Made by a program: the position numbers and the translations under genes
In this document: positions 44,355 through 57,466 of the stretch, in pieces
Position numbering within the stretch: the first letter of the stretch is position 1
How the letters are laid out: each line of letters opens with the position of its first letter
The notes under the pieces: model-generated
What the model was told of the DNA's origin: nothing
Databases searched by the model: none
The model's input: the letters and a program-made list of their open reading frames with translations, nothing else
Assembly: GCF_003364335.1 (NCBI RefSeq)
Contig: NZ_NXLX01000006.1
Span: 1 to 64,000 of the forward strand
Length of the DNA stretch: 64,000 nucleotides
Direction: 5' to 3'
DNA from: Helicobacter anseris
Lineage (GTDB): Bacteria; Campylobacterota; Campylobacteria; Campylobacterales; Helicobacteraceae

Positions 44355-45472
44355 AGGATTTTTTGGATCAAAAAGGTCAAGAATATGCTCCATTTGATCC
44401 AAAAAGAGCAATTAGAATCTATGCAAGTTTAAAAAAATATCTAAGCCTATCTTGCTATAAAATTCATATTTTAGGAACAAATGGAAAGGGTAGCACAGGA
44501 AGGTATCTTGCTTTAGGTTTAATGCAAAATAATGCAAGTGTTTTGCATTTTAGCTCACCCCATATTCTTGATTTTAGAGAGAGGTATTATAAGAATGGAA
44601 ATAATATTTCTCAAGAGGGTTTAGAGCAGGCGCATTGTTTTTTGCAGCAGTTTGATTTTATACAAGATTGCAGTTATTTTGAATATGCAACTTTTTTGGC
44701 GTTAGTATTGGCTAAAGATGTGGATTATCTAATTCTAGAGGCTGGTCTTGGTGGAGAATATGATTCTACAAGTTGCATTGAATGTGATTTGAGTATTTTT
44801 ACAATGATAGGAAAAGATCATCAAGAATTTTTAGGAAAAGATATTAAGGATATAGCAGGAACAAAACTTAGAGCAATGACTCAACTAAATTTTTTAGCCT
44901 TGCAACACTACAATGAAGTGGTTGAGATTGCAGAGCAAATTGCAGAGCAAAAAAAAGTTACTTTAATTAAAATAGGGCAATGGCATCAAGAAAAATATAG
45001 GGATATTTTAGATACATTGCCAGAAAATTATTTAAGAGATAATTTGCTAAATGCTCTTGTTGTGTTAGATTTTTTAAAAAAGCAATTGCCACAAAAAGCC
45101 TATGAGCTAGATCTTAGGGGTAGGTTTGAAGCATTGTCTCCTAGTATTACTCTTGATGTAGGACATAATATTGATGGTGCTAGTGAGGTAAAAAAAGCTT
45201 TAAAAAATCAAAAGGTAAATCTTATTTACAATGCCTATAAAGATAAAGATATTAGAGAGATTCTGACAATTCTAAAGCCAAATATCCAAAAAATTTATAT
45301 TTTAGATATTAAACATCCAAGAATTATTGATAAGAATCTTTTATGTATGATATTGGAATCTTTGAAGATTGAATATGAGGATTTTAAGACTATAGATACA
45401 CAAAAAAAATATTTAGTTTTTGGTTCCTTTAGTGTGATTGAAGAGTTTTTAAAGAGGTATGATGCAAAATAA
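44345..45472 (+). CDS. folC: Folylpolyglutamate/dihydrofolate synthase
   Basis: FolC adds glutamate to dihydropteroate and folates. The 375-residue protein has the Mur-ligase-type P-loop LGTNGKGSTGRYLALGL (near 39-55), FSSPHILDFRERY, LEAGLGGEYDST and the FTMIGKDHQEFLG segment (lysine-rich substrate loop), plus VGHNIDGASEV near the C-terminus. It is shorter than E. coli FolC, as is usual in this group. The start overlaps the diguanylate cyclase gene by 10 nt and the stop overlaps csd2. Confidence 0.93.
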   Translation: MGIKDFLDQKGQEYAPFDPKRAIRIYASLKKYLSLSCYKIHILGTNGKGSTGRYLALGLMQNNASVLHFSSPHILDFRERYYKNGNNISQEGLEQAHCFLQQFDFIQDCSYFEYATFLALVLAKDVDYLILEAGLGGEYDSTSCIECDLSIFTMIGKDHQEFLGKDIKDIAGTKLRAMTQLNFLALQHYNEVVEIAEQIAEQKKVTLIKIGQWHQEKYRDILDTLPENYLRDNLLNALVVLDFLKKQLPQKAYELDLRGRFEALSPSITLDVGHNIDGASEVKKALKNQKVNLIYNAYKDKDIREILTILKPNIQKIYILDIKHPRIIDKNLLCMILESLKIEYEDFKTIDTQKKYLVFGSFSVIEEFLKRYDAK

Positions 45473-46379
45473 GCTTGTGATTACAATTGCTGATGAAAAA
45501 GGAGCAAGACAATTTCAAGTACATAAGCATATAAAAAAAATTATAGTCTGGGCACTGATATTATTTTTTTGTTTTATTGGTGGCATTATTTTATTGATGA
45601 AGTTTCTAATGCATACGATGGATGTGATAGCGCTTGAGCAAAACATTGCTATTTCTGAGTATCGTTATATCTATCAGCAAAATGAGATCTTAAAGCATAA
45701 GATTCAGCAAAAAAATAATGAATTAAATATGATACATCAAAAAATTGGAGATTTAGAGAGTATTATAGGAACTCAAAAAAATAATCAAAAAATTTATGAT
45801 AAGGTAAAAGAAATTGATTTAGAGCAATTGGCTTATCAGCACAAAGAAATGATGTTGAATCTTATTCCAAGTGGAGCTCCAATTTTACAGCAAGCAAAAA
45901 GACAAAATGCATTACCAAAAGAATATCTTAATAGAAAAAAAGAAGCGTTGGGGGTAAATTTTGATGTTCCTAAACGCACGCCTGTATATGCGACTTCAGA
46001 CGGTGTTGTTGATACTTTGAGACTAAATTATAAAAAAGGCTATGGAAATTTTATAAAAATCAATCATTCTTTTGGCTTTAGCTCTTTATATGCTCATTTA
46101 GATGAGATTTTATTAAAAAAAGGTGATTTTGTAAAAAAGGGTGATTTGATAGGATATAGTGGTAGTAGTGGTGGGGTAAAATCTCCAGTGTTATACTATG
46201 AGGTTTTGTTTTTAAATAAGATATTAAATACTGAGATTTATGTGCAGTGGAATATGGAAAATTTTAATTCTTTATTGTTAAATAATAATACCATTGATTG
46301 GGAAAGTCTTGTTTGGACAATACAAGATGTTTTAAGGCTTAAAAAATTTCAAAATAATTTAAAAAGCGAAGAAGAATGA
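45462..46379 (+). CDS. csd2: Cell-shape M23 protein Csd2 (degenerate peptidase)
   Basis: The protein has one N-terminal membrane span (about 26-47), a coiled-coil stalk and a C-terminal LytM/M23 domain. The metal motifs are lost: the HxxxD position reads ALGVNFDV, and the usual HxH reads PVLYYEV. It is thus a pseudo-peptidase. In H. pylori, Csd2 is a non-catalytic partner that forms a heterodimer with Csd1 to shape the helical cell, and gene order here agrees. ATG 45459 and 45462 are adjacent; I chose the second because AAAGAGG lies 4 nt ahead of it. It overlaps folC by 11 nt and csd1 by 4 nt. Confidence 0.87.
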   Translation: MQNKLVITIADEKGARQFQVHKHIKKIIVWALILFFCFIGGIILLMKFLMHTMDVIALEQNIAISEYRYIYQQNEILKHKIQQKNNELNMIHQKIGDLESIIGTQKNNQKIYDKVKEIDLEQLAYQHKEMMLNLIPSGAPILQQAKRQNALPKEYLNRKKEALGVNFDVPKRTPVYATSDGVVDTLRLNYKKGYGNFIKINHSFGFSSLYAHLDEILLKKGDFVKKGDLIGYSGSSGGVKSPVLYYEVLFLNKILNTEIYVQWNMENFNSLLLNNNTIDWESLVWTIQDVLRLKKFQNNLKSEEE

Positions 46380-47296
46380 AAGATAAAAGATTGGTGATTA
46401 TGGTTACAGATTCTCATGGAACCTTTCATTTTAATGTAAATATGCTTTTTAAACAAATAAGTTTATATATACTTATAATGATTGTTGCAGTAATTGTTTT
46501 TATAGTCTTCTCTATTGGTATAATGCAAAGTGAGATCAGTGCAATTGATACAAAGAAAGATATCTTAGAACAAGAATTTAAAAAGACTTTAAAGATAAAT
46601 AATTTCCTTACAAGCGAGATTAACCAAAGATTATCAGAAATCAATATCGCTGGCGATAAAATTGATGATTTGGAGGATATTATAGGAGTTTCAAAAGATG
46701 AAAATGCTATAATGCAAAATAATCTTTTGAGCAGAATTGATATTGCAAATATTACTGGTGCTCAAAAGGCATTTATTATGAAATTTATTCCAAATGGCTA
46801 TCCGATGGATCGTTTTTTGAGAATTTCTGCTGGGTTTGGCACAAGAATTCATCCTATTTTACATATTGCTCATAAACATACAGGGATTGATTTTAGTGTG
46901 CGACTAAATACACCAATTTATGCCACAGCAGATGGGGTTGTAGATTATGCTGCAATGGGTTGGAATGGAGGGTATGGTGGATTGATAAAAATTACACACT
47001 CTTTTGGTTTTAAGACCTATTATGCACATTTAAATTCTCTTGTGGTTAGTAGTGGGCAGTTTGTTAAAAAAGGACAGATTATAGGATATAGTGGAAATAC
47101 GGGAGTTTCTACAGGACCGCATTTGCATTATGAGGTTCGTTTTTTAAATAATCCTATTAACCCCTATGATTTTGTAAAATGGAATATGAAAAATTTTAAT
47201 CTTATTTTTGAAAAAGAAAGGATGATACAATGGCAATCTTTACTAGCACTGATCAACAATCTAATGCTCCACTCAAGGGAGGTCCAGCAACAATAA
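46376..47296 (+). CDS. csd1: Cell-shape M23 peptidase Csd1
   Basis: The 306-residue protein has an N-terminal membrane span (about 25-48), a coiled-coil stalk and an M23 domain with an intact zinc site: HTGIDFS (HxxxD) and GPHLHYEV (HxH). It should trim peptidoglycan crosslinks, giving the cell its curved or helical form together with CcmA and Csd2. The protein is similar in length and layout to Csd2, so both come from an old duplication. Its last 67 bases overlap the ccmA start in another frame. Confidence 0.9.
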   Translation: MKDKRLVIMVTDSHGTFHFNVNMLFKQISLYILIMIVAVIVFIVFSIGIMQSEISAIDTKKDILEQEFKKTLKINNFLTSEINQRLSEINIAGDKIDDLEDIIGVSKDENAIMQNNLLSRIDIANITGAQKAFIMKFIPNGYPMDRFLRISAGFGTRIHPILHIAHKHTGIDFSVRLNTPIYATADGVVDYAAMGWNGGYGGLIKITHSFGFKTYYAHLNSLVVSSGQFVKKGQIIGYSGNTGVSTGPHLHYEVRFLNNPINPYDFVKWNMKNFNLIFEKERMIQWQSLLALINNLMLHSREVQQQ

Positions 47297-47616
47297 TTGC
47301 ACAAGGAACTAAAATAAAAGGAGAGATACAAATAAGCTGTCATTTGCATATTGATGGTGAATTTGAAGGCAATATTCATTCTAAAAATACAGTAATGATA
47401 GGAAAAAGCGGTATTGTCAAAGGTGATATTTATGCTCAAAAATTGATTGTAAGTGGTAAATTTCAAGGAAATACAGAAAGTAATGTTGTTGAAATACAGC
47501 CTTTGGGTAGAATCGAAGGTAAGGTTATTACTCCAGAATTTGTAATAGAACGCAAAGGTATTTTTGTTGGAGAGAGTAAAATTATGCAAAAAGATACCCA
47601 AGTGGATAAGAAGTGA
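47230..47616 (+). CDS. ccmA: Bactofilin CcmA
   Basis: CcmA is the bactofilin scaffold that positions Csd proteins for helical shape. The 128-residue protein has the bactofilin core, with GPATIIAQGTKIKGEI followed by repeating beta-helix strands with glycine turns (HIDGEFEGNIHSKN and so on). Flexible N- and C-terminal tails lie outside the core. It starts inside csd1 (67-nt overlap) with its own AAAGG Shine-Dalgarno 8 nt ahead. The overlap is also known in H. pylori. Its stop overlaps the mfd start (GTGA). Confidence 0.95.
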   Translation: MAIFTSTDQQSNAPLKGGPATIIAQGTKIKGEIQISCHLHIDGEFEGNIHSKNTVMIGKSGIVKGDIYAQKLIVSGKFQGNTESNVVEIQPLGRIEGKVITPEFVIERKGIFVGESKIMQKDTQVDKK

Positions 47617-50594
47617 TACAATCTAGTCTTTACGCATTTTTCTTACAGCAAAATAGCACGCGAATTTTAATTGTAGAGAATGACAAAGAAGCTCAAAGTG
47701 CTTTTCATCTGGCACAATTTTGCTACCAGCAAGGAATAAGTAAGTTAAAACCTATTGTGCTTCCTGATTTTAGAGCAAGAATGGGCGATGATATTCGATC
47801 TTTTTTAGAAGAGTTTATGCAATTGCTTTGTAAGTTGCGAATGTTTTATGAAGATGAAAAAACTTTTTTGATAGCTCCTGTTTCTAGTGTTCTTTATAAG
47901 CTTCCTAAAAAAGAACTGCTTCAAGGTTTTTTTATTGCAAAAAATGATTTATTTGAGCTTGGTGAGTTAAAAGAGAAACTTATAAACTTTGGATATGAGG
48001 TTGTTGATATTATTGAAATGGAGGGAGAGGTAAGTTTTAGGGGAGATATTATTGATATTAGCATACCTTATGATAAGAACTGCAGGATAAGTTTTTTTGA
48101 TATTGAGTGTGAGAGTATCAGGGAGTTTGATATTAAAACACAAAAAAGCAATCCTTTAGAGCTTGATAGAATCTTTATACCACCTGCACTTTTTAATTTA
48201 AGTGACACAGAATATGAAGATTTAAGACAAAAAGTTTTAGAATCTGAATTTGATACTTTTTCAAAAGATTTGATTTCTCTTGGATTTTGGTTTTTAGATG
48301 ATTTGGGTATCAAACTTTTGGAATTATATCCATCGATGATAACCCCTCAAGCACAAGGTTATGCAAAAGAAATTTTTGAGTTTGATTTGCATGATGCTTA
48401 TGGTATTGATTTTTTTATGCAATTGCCATTACTTCAAGAGATAAGTGGCTATGCGGATATTCAAGTAGATGCCAAAAATTTAGATTATTTCTTAGAATTA
48501 AATAGTGATAAGGAAATTATAATTTTGGTTCCAACAGAATTACTGCAAGAGCAGTTTTTATTGAAGGGACTTAAGGTGATATGCACAAATCTTGTAGTAA
48601 ATATCGCTTTGCCAAAGGCTTTTATTATTTCATTAAATACCTATCCAAAACATAAGGGTAGGCAAAGACCAAAAATTGCAATTGATGAGTTAAATATCGG
48701 TGAATATGTGGTGCATAAAGATTATGGAGTTGGGATTTTCAGAGGTATAGAACAAGCAAAAATATTAGGCTTTGTGAGGGATTTTATCCGCATCGATTAT
48801 CAAGGAGAAGATTCTTTATTACTACCTGTGGAAAATTTAAATTTTATTGATCGCTATATTGCAGGCTCAAATACAATACCTTTGATTGATAGACTTGGTA
48901 AGGGTAATTTCTTAAGACTAAAGGAAAAAATTAAAAGCAAGTTATTTGAAATTGCAGATTCTATTGTTGCATTAGCAGCAAAAAGAAATCTTATTGAGGG
49001 AAAAAAGATTGATACGAGCTTGCCAGAAATAGAGATTTTTCAAAAACAATCAGGTTTTGATTTGACATTAGATCAAGAGAAGTCTATCCAAGAGATTTTC
49101 TATGATTTGGGTAGTGGTAAAGTGATGGATAGGCTTTTGAGTGGGGATGTTGGATTTGGTAAAACAGAAGTTGCATTGAATGCTATTTTTGCTGTTTGCA
49201 AAAATGGATTTCAAGCCCTTATGGTTGTTCCGACAACTTTATTGGCAATGCAACATTTTAATACATTAAAATCTAGATTAGTAGATTTTAGGGTGGTGAA
49301 GTTAGATAGATTTGTAAAATCAAGCCAGAAGCAAGCAATATTGAAAGATTTAGAAAATGGCACAATAGATGTGGTCATCGGTACACATAGTGTATTGCAA
49401 GCGACTTTTAAGAATCTTGGATTGATTGTTATAGACGAAGAGCATAAATTTGGAGTGAAGCAAAAAGAGGCAATAAAATCTCTGAGTAAAGATGTGCATT
49501 TGTTAAGTATGTCTGCTACTCCCATACCAAGAACTCTGAATATGGCACTTTCTCAAATAAAGGGTATGAGTCAATTGCTTACCCCTCCAAGTCAGAGGAT
49601 ACCTACAAAGACTTTTGTGAAAGAAAAGAGCGATTCTTTAATTAAAGAGGTGATTTTAAGAGAGCTTAGGCGTAATGGTCAAATATTTTATATTCACAAT
49701 AATATTGCAAATATTCCGGTGATAAAAAGTGAGTTAAATTACTTACTACCTCAATTAAAAATTGCAGTTTTGCATTCTCAAATTGATCCAAAACTTACAG
49801 AAGAAATTATGCTAGATTTTGCCCAAAATAAATACCATTTATTACTCTGCACCTCTATTGTAGAATCTGGAATACACTTGCCAAATGCTAATACGATTAT
49901 TATTGATGGTGCTGATCATTTTGGATTGGCTGATTTGCATCAGTTGAGAGGAAGAGTAGGTAGGGGTGATAAAGAGGGATTTTGCTATTATCTCATTGAG
50001 GATAAGACAGAAATTACACAAGAAGCTACAAAACGACTTTTGGCTTTAGAGAAAAATTCATTTTTAGGTAGCGGGGCAATGATCGCTTATCAGGATTTGG
50101 AGATTAGGGGAGGAGGTAATTTGCTTGGAGAGGCTCAGAGCGGGCATATTAAAAATATTGGATATAGCCTTTATTTAAAAATGCTTGAAGATGCTATTTA
50201 TCAACTTAGTGGCAAGCAAAATGAAAATATAGAAAATGATGTGGATTTAAAATTGCAGGTTTCAGCATATCTTAATTCAGATCTTATTAGCAGTGATACT
50301 TTAAGATTGGAGCTTTATCGAAGACTTTCGCTTTGCAAAAATACTGATGAGGTCTATGCTATTGAGCTTGAAATCCAAGATAGATTTGGAAAATTAGACA
50401 TCTATACCAAGAGATTTTTATTGTTAATTTTGATAAAAATTTTAGCTCGAAATAGCGGTATTGTTAGTATTTCTAGCTTCAAGGAAGATATCAGCTTGGT
50501 CTTTTTAGATGGGAGTAAAAAATTTATTAAAGCAATAGATGAGGATGAAATGCTTGCAAATATTTTAAGTTTTTTACATAATAAATGTAAGTAA
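47613..50594 (+). CDS. mfd: Transcription-repair coupling factor Mfd
   Basis: Mfd pushes stalled RNA polymerase off DNA damage and recruits UvrA. The 993-residue protein has the UvrB-like N-terminal module (around [15 protein letters not shown]), the RNA polymerase-interaction domain with [20 protein letters not shown] and [18 protein letters not shown], and the helicase motor: Walker [32 protein letters not shown] and LRGRVGRGD. It is a little shorter than E. coli Mfd. The start codon is GTG 47613, overlapping the ccmA stop by 4 nt. It ends the long yajC-to-mfd run. Confidence 0.95.
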   Translation: MIQSSLYAFFLQQNSTRILIVENDKEAQSAFHLAQFCYQQGISKLKPIVLPDFRARMGDDIRSFLEEFMQLLCKLRMFYEDEKTFLIAPVSSVLYKLPKKELLQGFFIAKNDLFELGELKEKLINFGYEVVDIIEMEGEVSFRGDIIDISIPYDKNCRISFFDIECESIREFDIKTQKSNPLELDRIFIPPALFNLSDTEYEDLRQKVLESEFDTFSKDLISLGFWFLDDLGIKLLELYPSMITPQAQGYAKEIFEFDLHDAYGIDFFMQLPLLQEISGYADIQVDAKNLDYFLELNSDKEIIILVPTELLQEQFLLKGLKVICTNLVVNIALPKAFIISLNTYPKHKGRQRPKIAIDELNIGEYVVHKDYGVGIFRGIEQAKILGFVRDFIRIDYQGEDSLLLPVENLNFIDRYIAGSNTIPLIDRLGKGNFLRLKEKIKSKLFEIADSIVALAAKRNLIEGKKIDTSLPEIEIFQKQSGFDLTLDQEKSIQEIFYDLGSGKVMDRLLSGDVGFGKTEVALNAIFAVCKNGFQALMVVPTTLLAMQHFNTLKSRLVDFRVVKLDRFVKSSQKQAILKDLENGTIDVVIGTHSVLQATFKNLGLIVIDEEHKFGVKQKEAIKSLSKDVHLLSMSATPIPRTLNMALSQIKGMSQLLTPPSQRIPTKTFVKEKSDSLIKEVILRELRRNGQIFYIHNNIANIPVIKSELNYLLPQLKIAVLHSQIDPKLTEEIMLDFAQNKYHLLLCTSIVESGIHLPNANTIIIDGADHFGLADLHQLRGRVGRGDKEGFCYYLIEDKTEITQEATKRLLALEKNSFLGSGAMIAYQDLEIRGGGNLLGEAQSGHIKNIGYSLYLKMLEDAIYQLSGKQNENIENDVDLKLQVSAYLNSDLISSDTLRLELYRRLSLCKNTDEVYAIELEIQDRFGKLDIYTKRFLLLILIKILARNSGIVSISSFKEDISLVFLDGSKKFIKAIDEDEMLANILSFLHNKCK

Positions 50595-50653
50595 TTAAGG
50601 GTTTTGTTATACAATCTCACAATGTTTGTTTGAAAAAAAGTATTAGGAATAGT

Positions 50654-51613
50654 ATGAAACATTTTTTGACACTTAAGGATTTTAAAAAAGAAGAAATTTT
50701 AGAGATGTTAGCTCTTGCAATTCAAATTAAGAGGGATTTTTTGGATTCTAAAGAGTGTAATTTGATGCACAAAAAAACCTTAGGAATGATTTTTGAAAAA
50801 AATTCAACTAGAACTAGAGTGAGTTTTGAAGCAGGAATTTATCAGCTTGGGGGTATGGGTATTTTTCTTTCTAACAAAGAGATACAATTAAGTAGAGGCG
50901 AGAGTATCGAGGATACTGCAAGAGTGATAAGCTCAATGCTTGATATGATTATGATTAGAACTTTTGAACACTCTAGGCTTGAAGATTTTGCAAGATATTC
51001 CAGTGTTCCTGTAATAAATGGATTGAGTGATTTATATCATCCAGTTCAAGTTATGGCTGATTATCTTACGATGATAGAAAATGGTATTTTTGTAAAAGAA
51101 GATATTTTTGACTCAAAGCACCATATGACACCAAAGGTGGCTTATATTGGTGATGGTAATAATATGACACATTCTTGGTTGATGTTGTCTGCAAAAATGG
51201 GATTTGATATTAATGTGGCAACACCAAAGGGTTATGAACCAAATGCACATATTCTACAAGAAGCAAGAGAAATGGCAAGGGATACAGGTGCAAAAATCAA
51301 TCTTTATGAAGATCCTTTGGTTGCAATTAAAAATTGTAATGTTGTAGTTACTGATACTTGGGTTTCTATGGGACAAGAAGAGGAAAAAATGCAGAGACAA
51401 AAAATCTTTGCAGATTATAAGGTTGATGAAGTGTTAATGCAAAATGCACATCCAGATGCGATTTTTCTGCACTGCCTTCCAGCTTATCGTGGGCAAGAAG
51501 TTGCAAGCAGTGTGATTGATGGAAAACAAAGTAGAGTATTTCAAGAGGCGGAAAATAGATTACATGCACAAAAGGGAATAATGGTATGGCTTTATCAAAA
51601 CAGCAAAAAATGA
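50654..51613 (+). CDS. argF: Ornithine carbamoyltransferase
   Basis: ArgF makes citrulline from ornithine and carbamoyl phosphate in arginine synthesis. The 319-residue protein has the carbamoyl phosphate site STRTRVSFE, the [12 protein letters not shown] segment and the [11 protein letters not shown] motif. I start at ATG 50654, with AGGAA six nt ahead; the earlier TTG (50630) adds eight residues without support. The gene shares 28 nt with the following UPF0763 gene. The order argF-UPF0763-hemN-oxidoreductase is like that of Campylobacter jejuni. Together with argC, it indicates an arginine pathway. Confidence 0.93.
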   Translation: MKHFLTLKDFKKEEILEMLALAIQIKRDFLDSKECNLMHKKTLGMIFEKNSTRTRVSFEAGIYQLGGMGIFLSNKEIQLSRGESIEDTARVISSMLDMIMIRTFEHSRLEDFARYSSVPVINGLSDLYHPVQVMADYLTMIENGIFVKEDIFDSKHHMTPKVAYIGDGNNMTHSWLMLSAKMGFDINVATPKGYEPNAHILQEAREMARDTGAKINLYEDPLVAIKNCNVVVTDTWVSMGQEEEKMQRQKIFADYKVDEVLMQNAHPDAIFLHCLPAYRGQEVASSVIDGKQSRVFQEAENRLHAQKGIMVWLYQNSKK

Positions 51614-52008
51614 TTGATTTATTGAGTGTAAAAAATCAAGGTAGGATTCAAAGGCTTACTGAAGATATCTTAGAAATACACTTGCAAAGTGGTGATTTTT
51701 CAAGCACAGAGCCTTGTTTTTTAAAAGATGAAAAAGATAGAGAATATGTTGTTTTACCTCAAAAGGCGTTGCAACACATTATAAGTCTTGTAAGGAAGGC
51801 TCACGAGGATAAATTGAAGGTAGAATTAGAAAGAGATATTATCAGCCTAACTCCTATTGACTTTGATGATGCAATGAGTGTTGTTATTGCAAAATTAGAA
51901 TCTTTAAGGGGAAAAGATGGGAGTTTGCCAAATATCAATACCTTGCAATTTACTAAAGAGATAAAAAAAGAATACCCTAATTTATTTTTAGATTTTCATG
52001 TTTATTGA
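51586..52008 (+). CDS. UPF0763/DUF2603 family protein
   Basis: The 140-residue protein belongs to a small family confined to epsilonproteobacteria (UPF0763/DUF2603), as judged from segments such as [16 protein letters not shown] and [18 protein letters not shown]. It is highly charged and has no signal peptide or membrane span. It is always found close to hemN, and here it overlaps argF by 28 nt with its own AAAGGGA 8 nt ahead of the ATG. No function is known to me. Confidence 0.8.
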   Translation: MALSKQQKMIDLLSVKNQGRIQRLTEDILEIHLQSGDFSSTEPCFLKDEKDREYVVLPQKALQHIISLVRKAHEDKLKVELERDIISLTPIDFDDAMSVVIAKLESLRGKDGSLPNINTLQFTKEIKKEYPNLFLDFHVY

Positions 52009-52017
52009 GGTTGAAAA

Positions 52018-53387
52018 ATGATTGATTTTAAAAAATTTTCTAGTTATTCAAAAGCTGGTCCTAGATACACAAGCTATCCTACCGCTGTTGAATTTCATTG
52101 TAATTTCAATGAAAAAAGTTTTCAAGAAGCTTTGAAAAGAAATGATGAGCAAAAGCATTTACCACTATCAGTTTATGTGCATTTGCCATTTTGTAAAAGT
52201 GCTTGTTATTTTTGTGCTTGCAATGTGATTTATACAAATAGTGAAGATAAGAAAGAAAGATATCTCAAATATCTAAAAAAAGAATTAGAGCTTTTAAAAA
52301 ATGCTATGGATACAAAAAGAGAAGTAGTGCAACTTCATTTTGGTGGAGGAACGCCTACATATTTTAGTGCCAAGCAATTAGATGAAATTATTGGAATGAT
52401 TAAAGAAACTTTTGTCAATTTTTCTAATAATGCAGAAGTGAGCTGTGAGATAGATCCGCGTCATTTTAATAAGGAGCAAATGCAAGTATTAAAGCATGGA
52501 GGATTTAACCGCGTAAGTTTTGGTGTGCAAGATTTTGATGAGAGAGTGCAAAAAGCAATCAATCGGTTTCAAAGTATGGAATTGATGCAAGAGGTAGTAA
52601 GCATTGCAAGGGATTATGGTATAGATTCTATAAATTTTGATTTGATTTATGGTCTTCCATTTCAAAATTTACAAAGTTTTAAAGAAACATTGCAAAAATC
52701 TCTCAGTCTCTCGCCAGATCGTTTTGCGATTTTCAATTATGCGCATGTTCCTTGGATAAAAAAAACTATGGGTAATATTGATGAAAAAACACTTCCAACA
52801 CCAGAAGAGAAATTAGAGATTTTGAAATTTACTATCGAATTTTTGGAATCTAATGGCTATAAAATGATTGGTATGGATCATTTTGCAAAAGAAAATGATG
52901 AGCTTTATTTGGCAAGTCAAAAAGGAGAATTAAGAAGAAATTTTCAAGGCTATACCACAAAAGGCTTTTCTCAAACTATTGGTATTGGATTGACTTCAAT
53001 TGGCGAAGGTCTAGATTATTATGTTCAGAATTTTAAAGAGATTAAAAAATATGAAGAAGCACTTGATCGTGGATTTTTACCTATAGAGAGGGGTATTGAC
53101 TTGAGTTTTGATGATATTTTACGCAAAGAAGTCATTATGCAATTGATGAATAATTTAAGGCTAGAATACAAGATTATTGAAACAAAATTTTCTATTGTCT
53201 TTAAAGAATATTTTGCAAAGGAGCTTGAAGCAATCAAAGTTTTTGAGCAAGATTTGTTGCTAGAACTTAGAGAAGATGGTATTTTTGTCAATGAAACAGG
53301 CGGAATGTTAATTAGGAATATAGCAATGTGTTTTGATGCATATTTGCAAAAAATCCCAGTGGAACAAAGGCGTTTTAGCAAGACTGT

Positions 53388-53391
<4 letters not shown>
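52018..53391 (+). CDS. hemN: Oxygen-independent coproporphyrinogen III oxidase
   Basis: HemN is the radical-SAM enzyme that decarboxylates coproporphyrinogen III to protoporphyrinogen IX without oxygen. The 457-residue protein has the true HemN cysteine motif CKSACYFCAC (Cys 59, 63, 66 and 68), HFGGGTPTYFS, and FGVQDFDERVQKAINR. The HemN-type fourth cysteine (CxxxCxxCxC) distinguishes it from HemW-like proteins. It lies 9 nt after the UPF0763 gene and overlaps the next gene by 4 nt. Confidence 0.94.
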
Positions 53392-55583
<2,192 letters not shown>

Positions 55584-57233
55584 TTACCAATGATATTCTA
55601 AGCTTGCGGTTAAGATTCTAAATTGACCTAAATTTGAGGATTGTTGATAAAGACTTTGGCGATTGTCTTTAATAGTAAGAGAATAGGCAACCCCCAATAC
55701 AAAATCTCTAAATTTATACTTTCCACCTAAGGCAAACATATAGCCATTAGAATCAGGAATTCCTATTTTATCCTGTGGGCTTGGTGCTTCATCATAGGCA
55801 ATACTTCCCATAAGTCTTAGATTTTTGTGATTAGTATAAGTTACCCCAAGTCTAAAGGTATTAGTGTCTTTCCATCCTCCCCCCATATTACTCACCCCAG
55901 AAAAATCAGCCAATCCTACCATGCTTTTTAATTTTTCAGAAGTAAAATGTGTGACCATACCACTAAGCCCGATATAATCTGCATTATCAAAATCTGGAGT
56001 TACTAAAAAATTTGGTCCTTTTGCCCAAAAAGTCCTTTCATATACCCCCTCAATACGCAATTTTTTATTAAAAAATTCATGAGCATAGGCAAGGGTGAGA
56101 ATCTCGGGCATATTTACAGCGATATTGAGATTTGTTTTTGTTAAAACATTTCCCATAGCTCCACCTACATAGCTTGTGGCTTCTAGACTTCCTTGCATAT
56201 TAAAAGGCACGCTTGAGTTATACACTACAGAAAACATCCCATTATCAAATACCCTTAAACTTGCACTAAGGCGATAGCCTGCTGATAAGTCCTTGCCTTC
56301 TGATTTTTGATAAACTTTCGTAGTGCCATACATTGTAGTGGTGGAGGTTTGCACAATATCTGTGAGTCCATCGCATTTGGATAATCCAATGATTCTGCAT
56401 AGAATAGGATTGTTGAGGAGATTTTTTAACATACTTTTTTGACTTTCACTCATCAATTCACTAGGGATGTTATCAATTCCAATAGCATCTAGATCTGCAC
56501 CTGTTAGGGCAATGCAGGAATTTTTGGGATCTGTGCAGGTTGCTCCACCAATATTTTCTCCATCTTTCCATTGCATAGGGACATAAACCACATTATTAAA
56601 ACTTCCCATAGCATACATAATCCTAGGACCAAAACCAAAGGATAATCTATCATTGATGGTATAACTGATAGATGGAGAGAATTCCACCATCATGATAAAA
56701 ACATCTTGTAAGAATTCTCCCCCTTTATCTTGCCACTGCATTGCAAGACCAGAGCTTGCTACAAAACTTGCCCCAAAAGTAAAGCCATGATTGGTTCTGC
56801 TTTTGTAAAAAAACTTTGGAAGAATAAAATTGGTAGTATCTGTATAGCCATCTACAATTTGATTATCGGGATTTGAATGGAGGATATCAATATCAGTTGG
56901 AGCAAAGGCTTCTATTAAGGCAGAGGTGTATTTTATTTTGGTATGTGACCTTAATCCTTGATTGGTAGTAGGCACTTGGAAGCTAAATCCAGGGATTTGC
57001 AAAAGTGAAGTTGCAAGCTCAAATTCACTTTTATTTTCACCCCAATCATTATTAAAACCCATATTTGCAGGGTTATAATAACTTGCATCAGCACCTCTTG
57101 CTCCTGCTACATACGCAGAGTTTAAGGCTGTGCCATTGAGGGATTGCTCTTGGACTTTAAACCCTCCAGCATAGACCAAATGGTAAAAAAATAGAGAAAA
57201 AAATAAAAAGATTCTTTTAATAAAAAAACCCAC
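55584..57233 (-). CDS. FadL/OmpP1-family outer-membrane transporter
   Basis: The 549-residue protein starts with a signal peptide (about 1-22, ending VYAGGFKVQ). Its mature N-terminus, GGFKVQEQSLNGTALNSAY, followed by GARGADASYYNPA, is the hallmark of the FadL/OmpP1/TodX family. It ends in alternating hydrophobic strands with a C-terminal aromatic residue (LEYHW), as in outer-membrane barrels. Family members carry hydrophobic compounds such as fatty acids across the outer membrane; the substrate here is unknown. It is larger than E. coli FadL (446 residues), with an extra loop around 225-300 that contains Cys residues (CTDPKNSC and CRIIGLSKC). It is divergent from the hydrogenase operon and leads into pseB. 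Confidence 0.85.
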   Translation of the reverse strand: MGFFIKRIFLFFSLFFYHLVYAGGFKVQEQSLNGTALNSAYVAGARGADASYYNPANMGFNNDWGENKSEFELATSLLQIPGFSFQVPTTNQGLRSHTKIKYTSALIEAFAPTDIDILHSNPDNQIVDGYTDTTNFILPKFFYKSRTNHGFTFGASFVASSGLAMQWQDKGGEFLQDVFIMMVEFSPSISYTINDRLSFGFGPRIMYAMGSFNNVVYVPMQWKDGENIGGATCTDPKNSCIALTGADLDAIGIDNIPSELMSESQKSMLKNLLNNPILCRIIGLSKCDGLTDIVQTSTTTMYGTTKVYQKSEGKDLSAGYRLSASLRVFDNGMFSVVYNSSVPFNMQGSLEATSYVGGAMGNVLTKTNLNIAVNMPEILTLAYAHEFFNKKLRIEGVYERTFWAKGPNFLVTPDFDNADYIGLSGMVTHFTSEKLKSMVGLADFSGVSNMGGGWKDTNTFRLGVTYTNHKNLRLMGSIAYDEAPSPQDKIGIPDSNGYMFALGGKYKFRDFVLGVAYSLTIKDNRQSLYQQSSNLGQFRILTASLEYHW

Positions 57234-57364
57234 GAAACCTCATATATTTAAATTGAACTATTTTAGCAAAGTAATAATTTTAATATATTTTTATGTATGT
57301 TGATTTCAAATAGCTAAAATTTTTAGTAGGTAATAAAAAAATTTAATTTTTTAAAAAAATGTAG

Positions 57365-57370
57365 TAGAAT
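57365..57370 (+). promoter_or_regulatory. Possible -10 element for the hydrogenase operon
   Basis: TAGAAT lies about 96 bases before the hydA ATG, in the divergent 233-base gap with the FadL-like gene. TATAAA at 57412-57417 is an alternative nearer the gene. I cannot choose between them, and I see no clear operator. Confidence 0.3.
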
Positions 57371-57466
57371 AATCAACACTTTAAAGTTGGCAGTAATTCT
57401 GATTTTAAGTTTATAAAAGCAGGAGTCTTTAAAACTACAAAGAGGCTTGCAAATCAAGGGAGAAAA

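Noticed and set aside
47164-47601. Minus-strand ORF covering ccmA
   Set aside because: It is the antisense frame of a clear bactofilin gene and has no family similarity.
57371-57410. TTGGCAG followed by TAATTCTGA before hydA as a sigma-54 promoter
   Set aside because: The GG is not followed by GC at the required distance, so the -12 element is missing.
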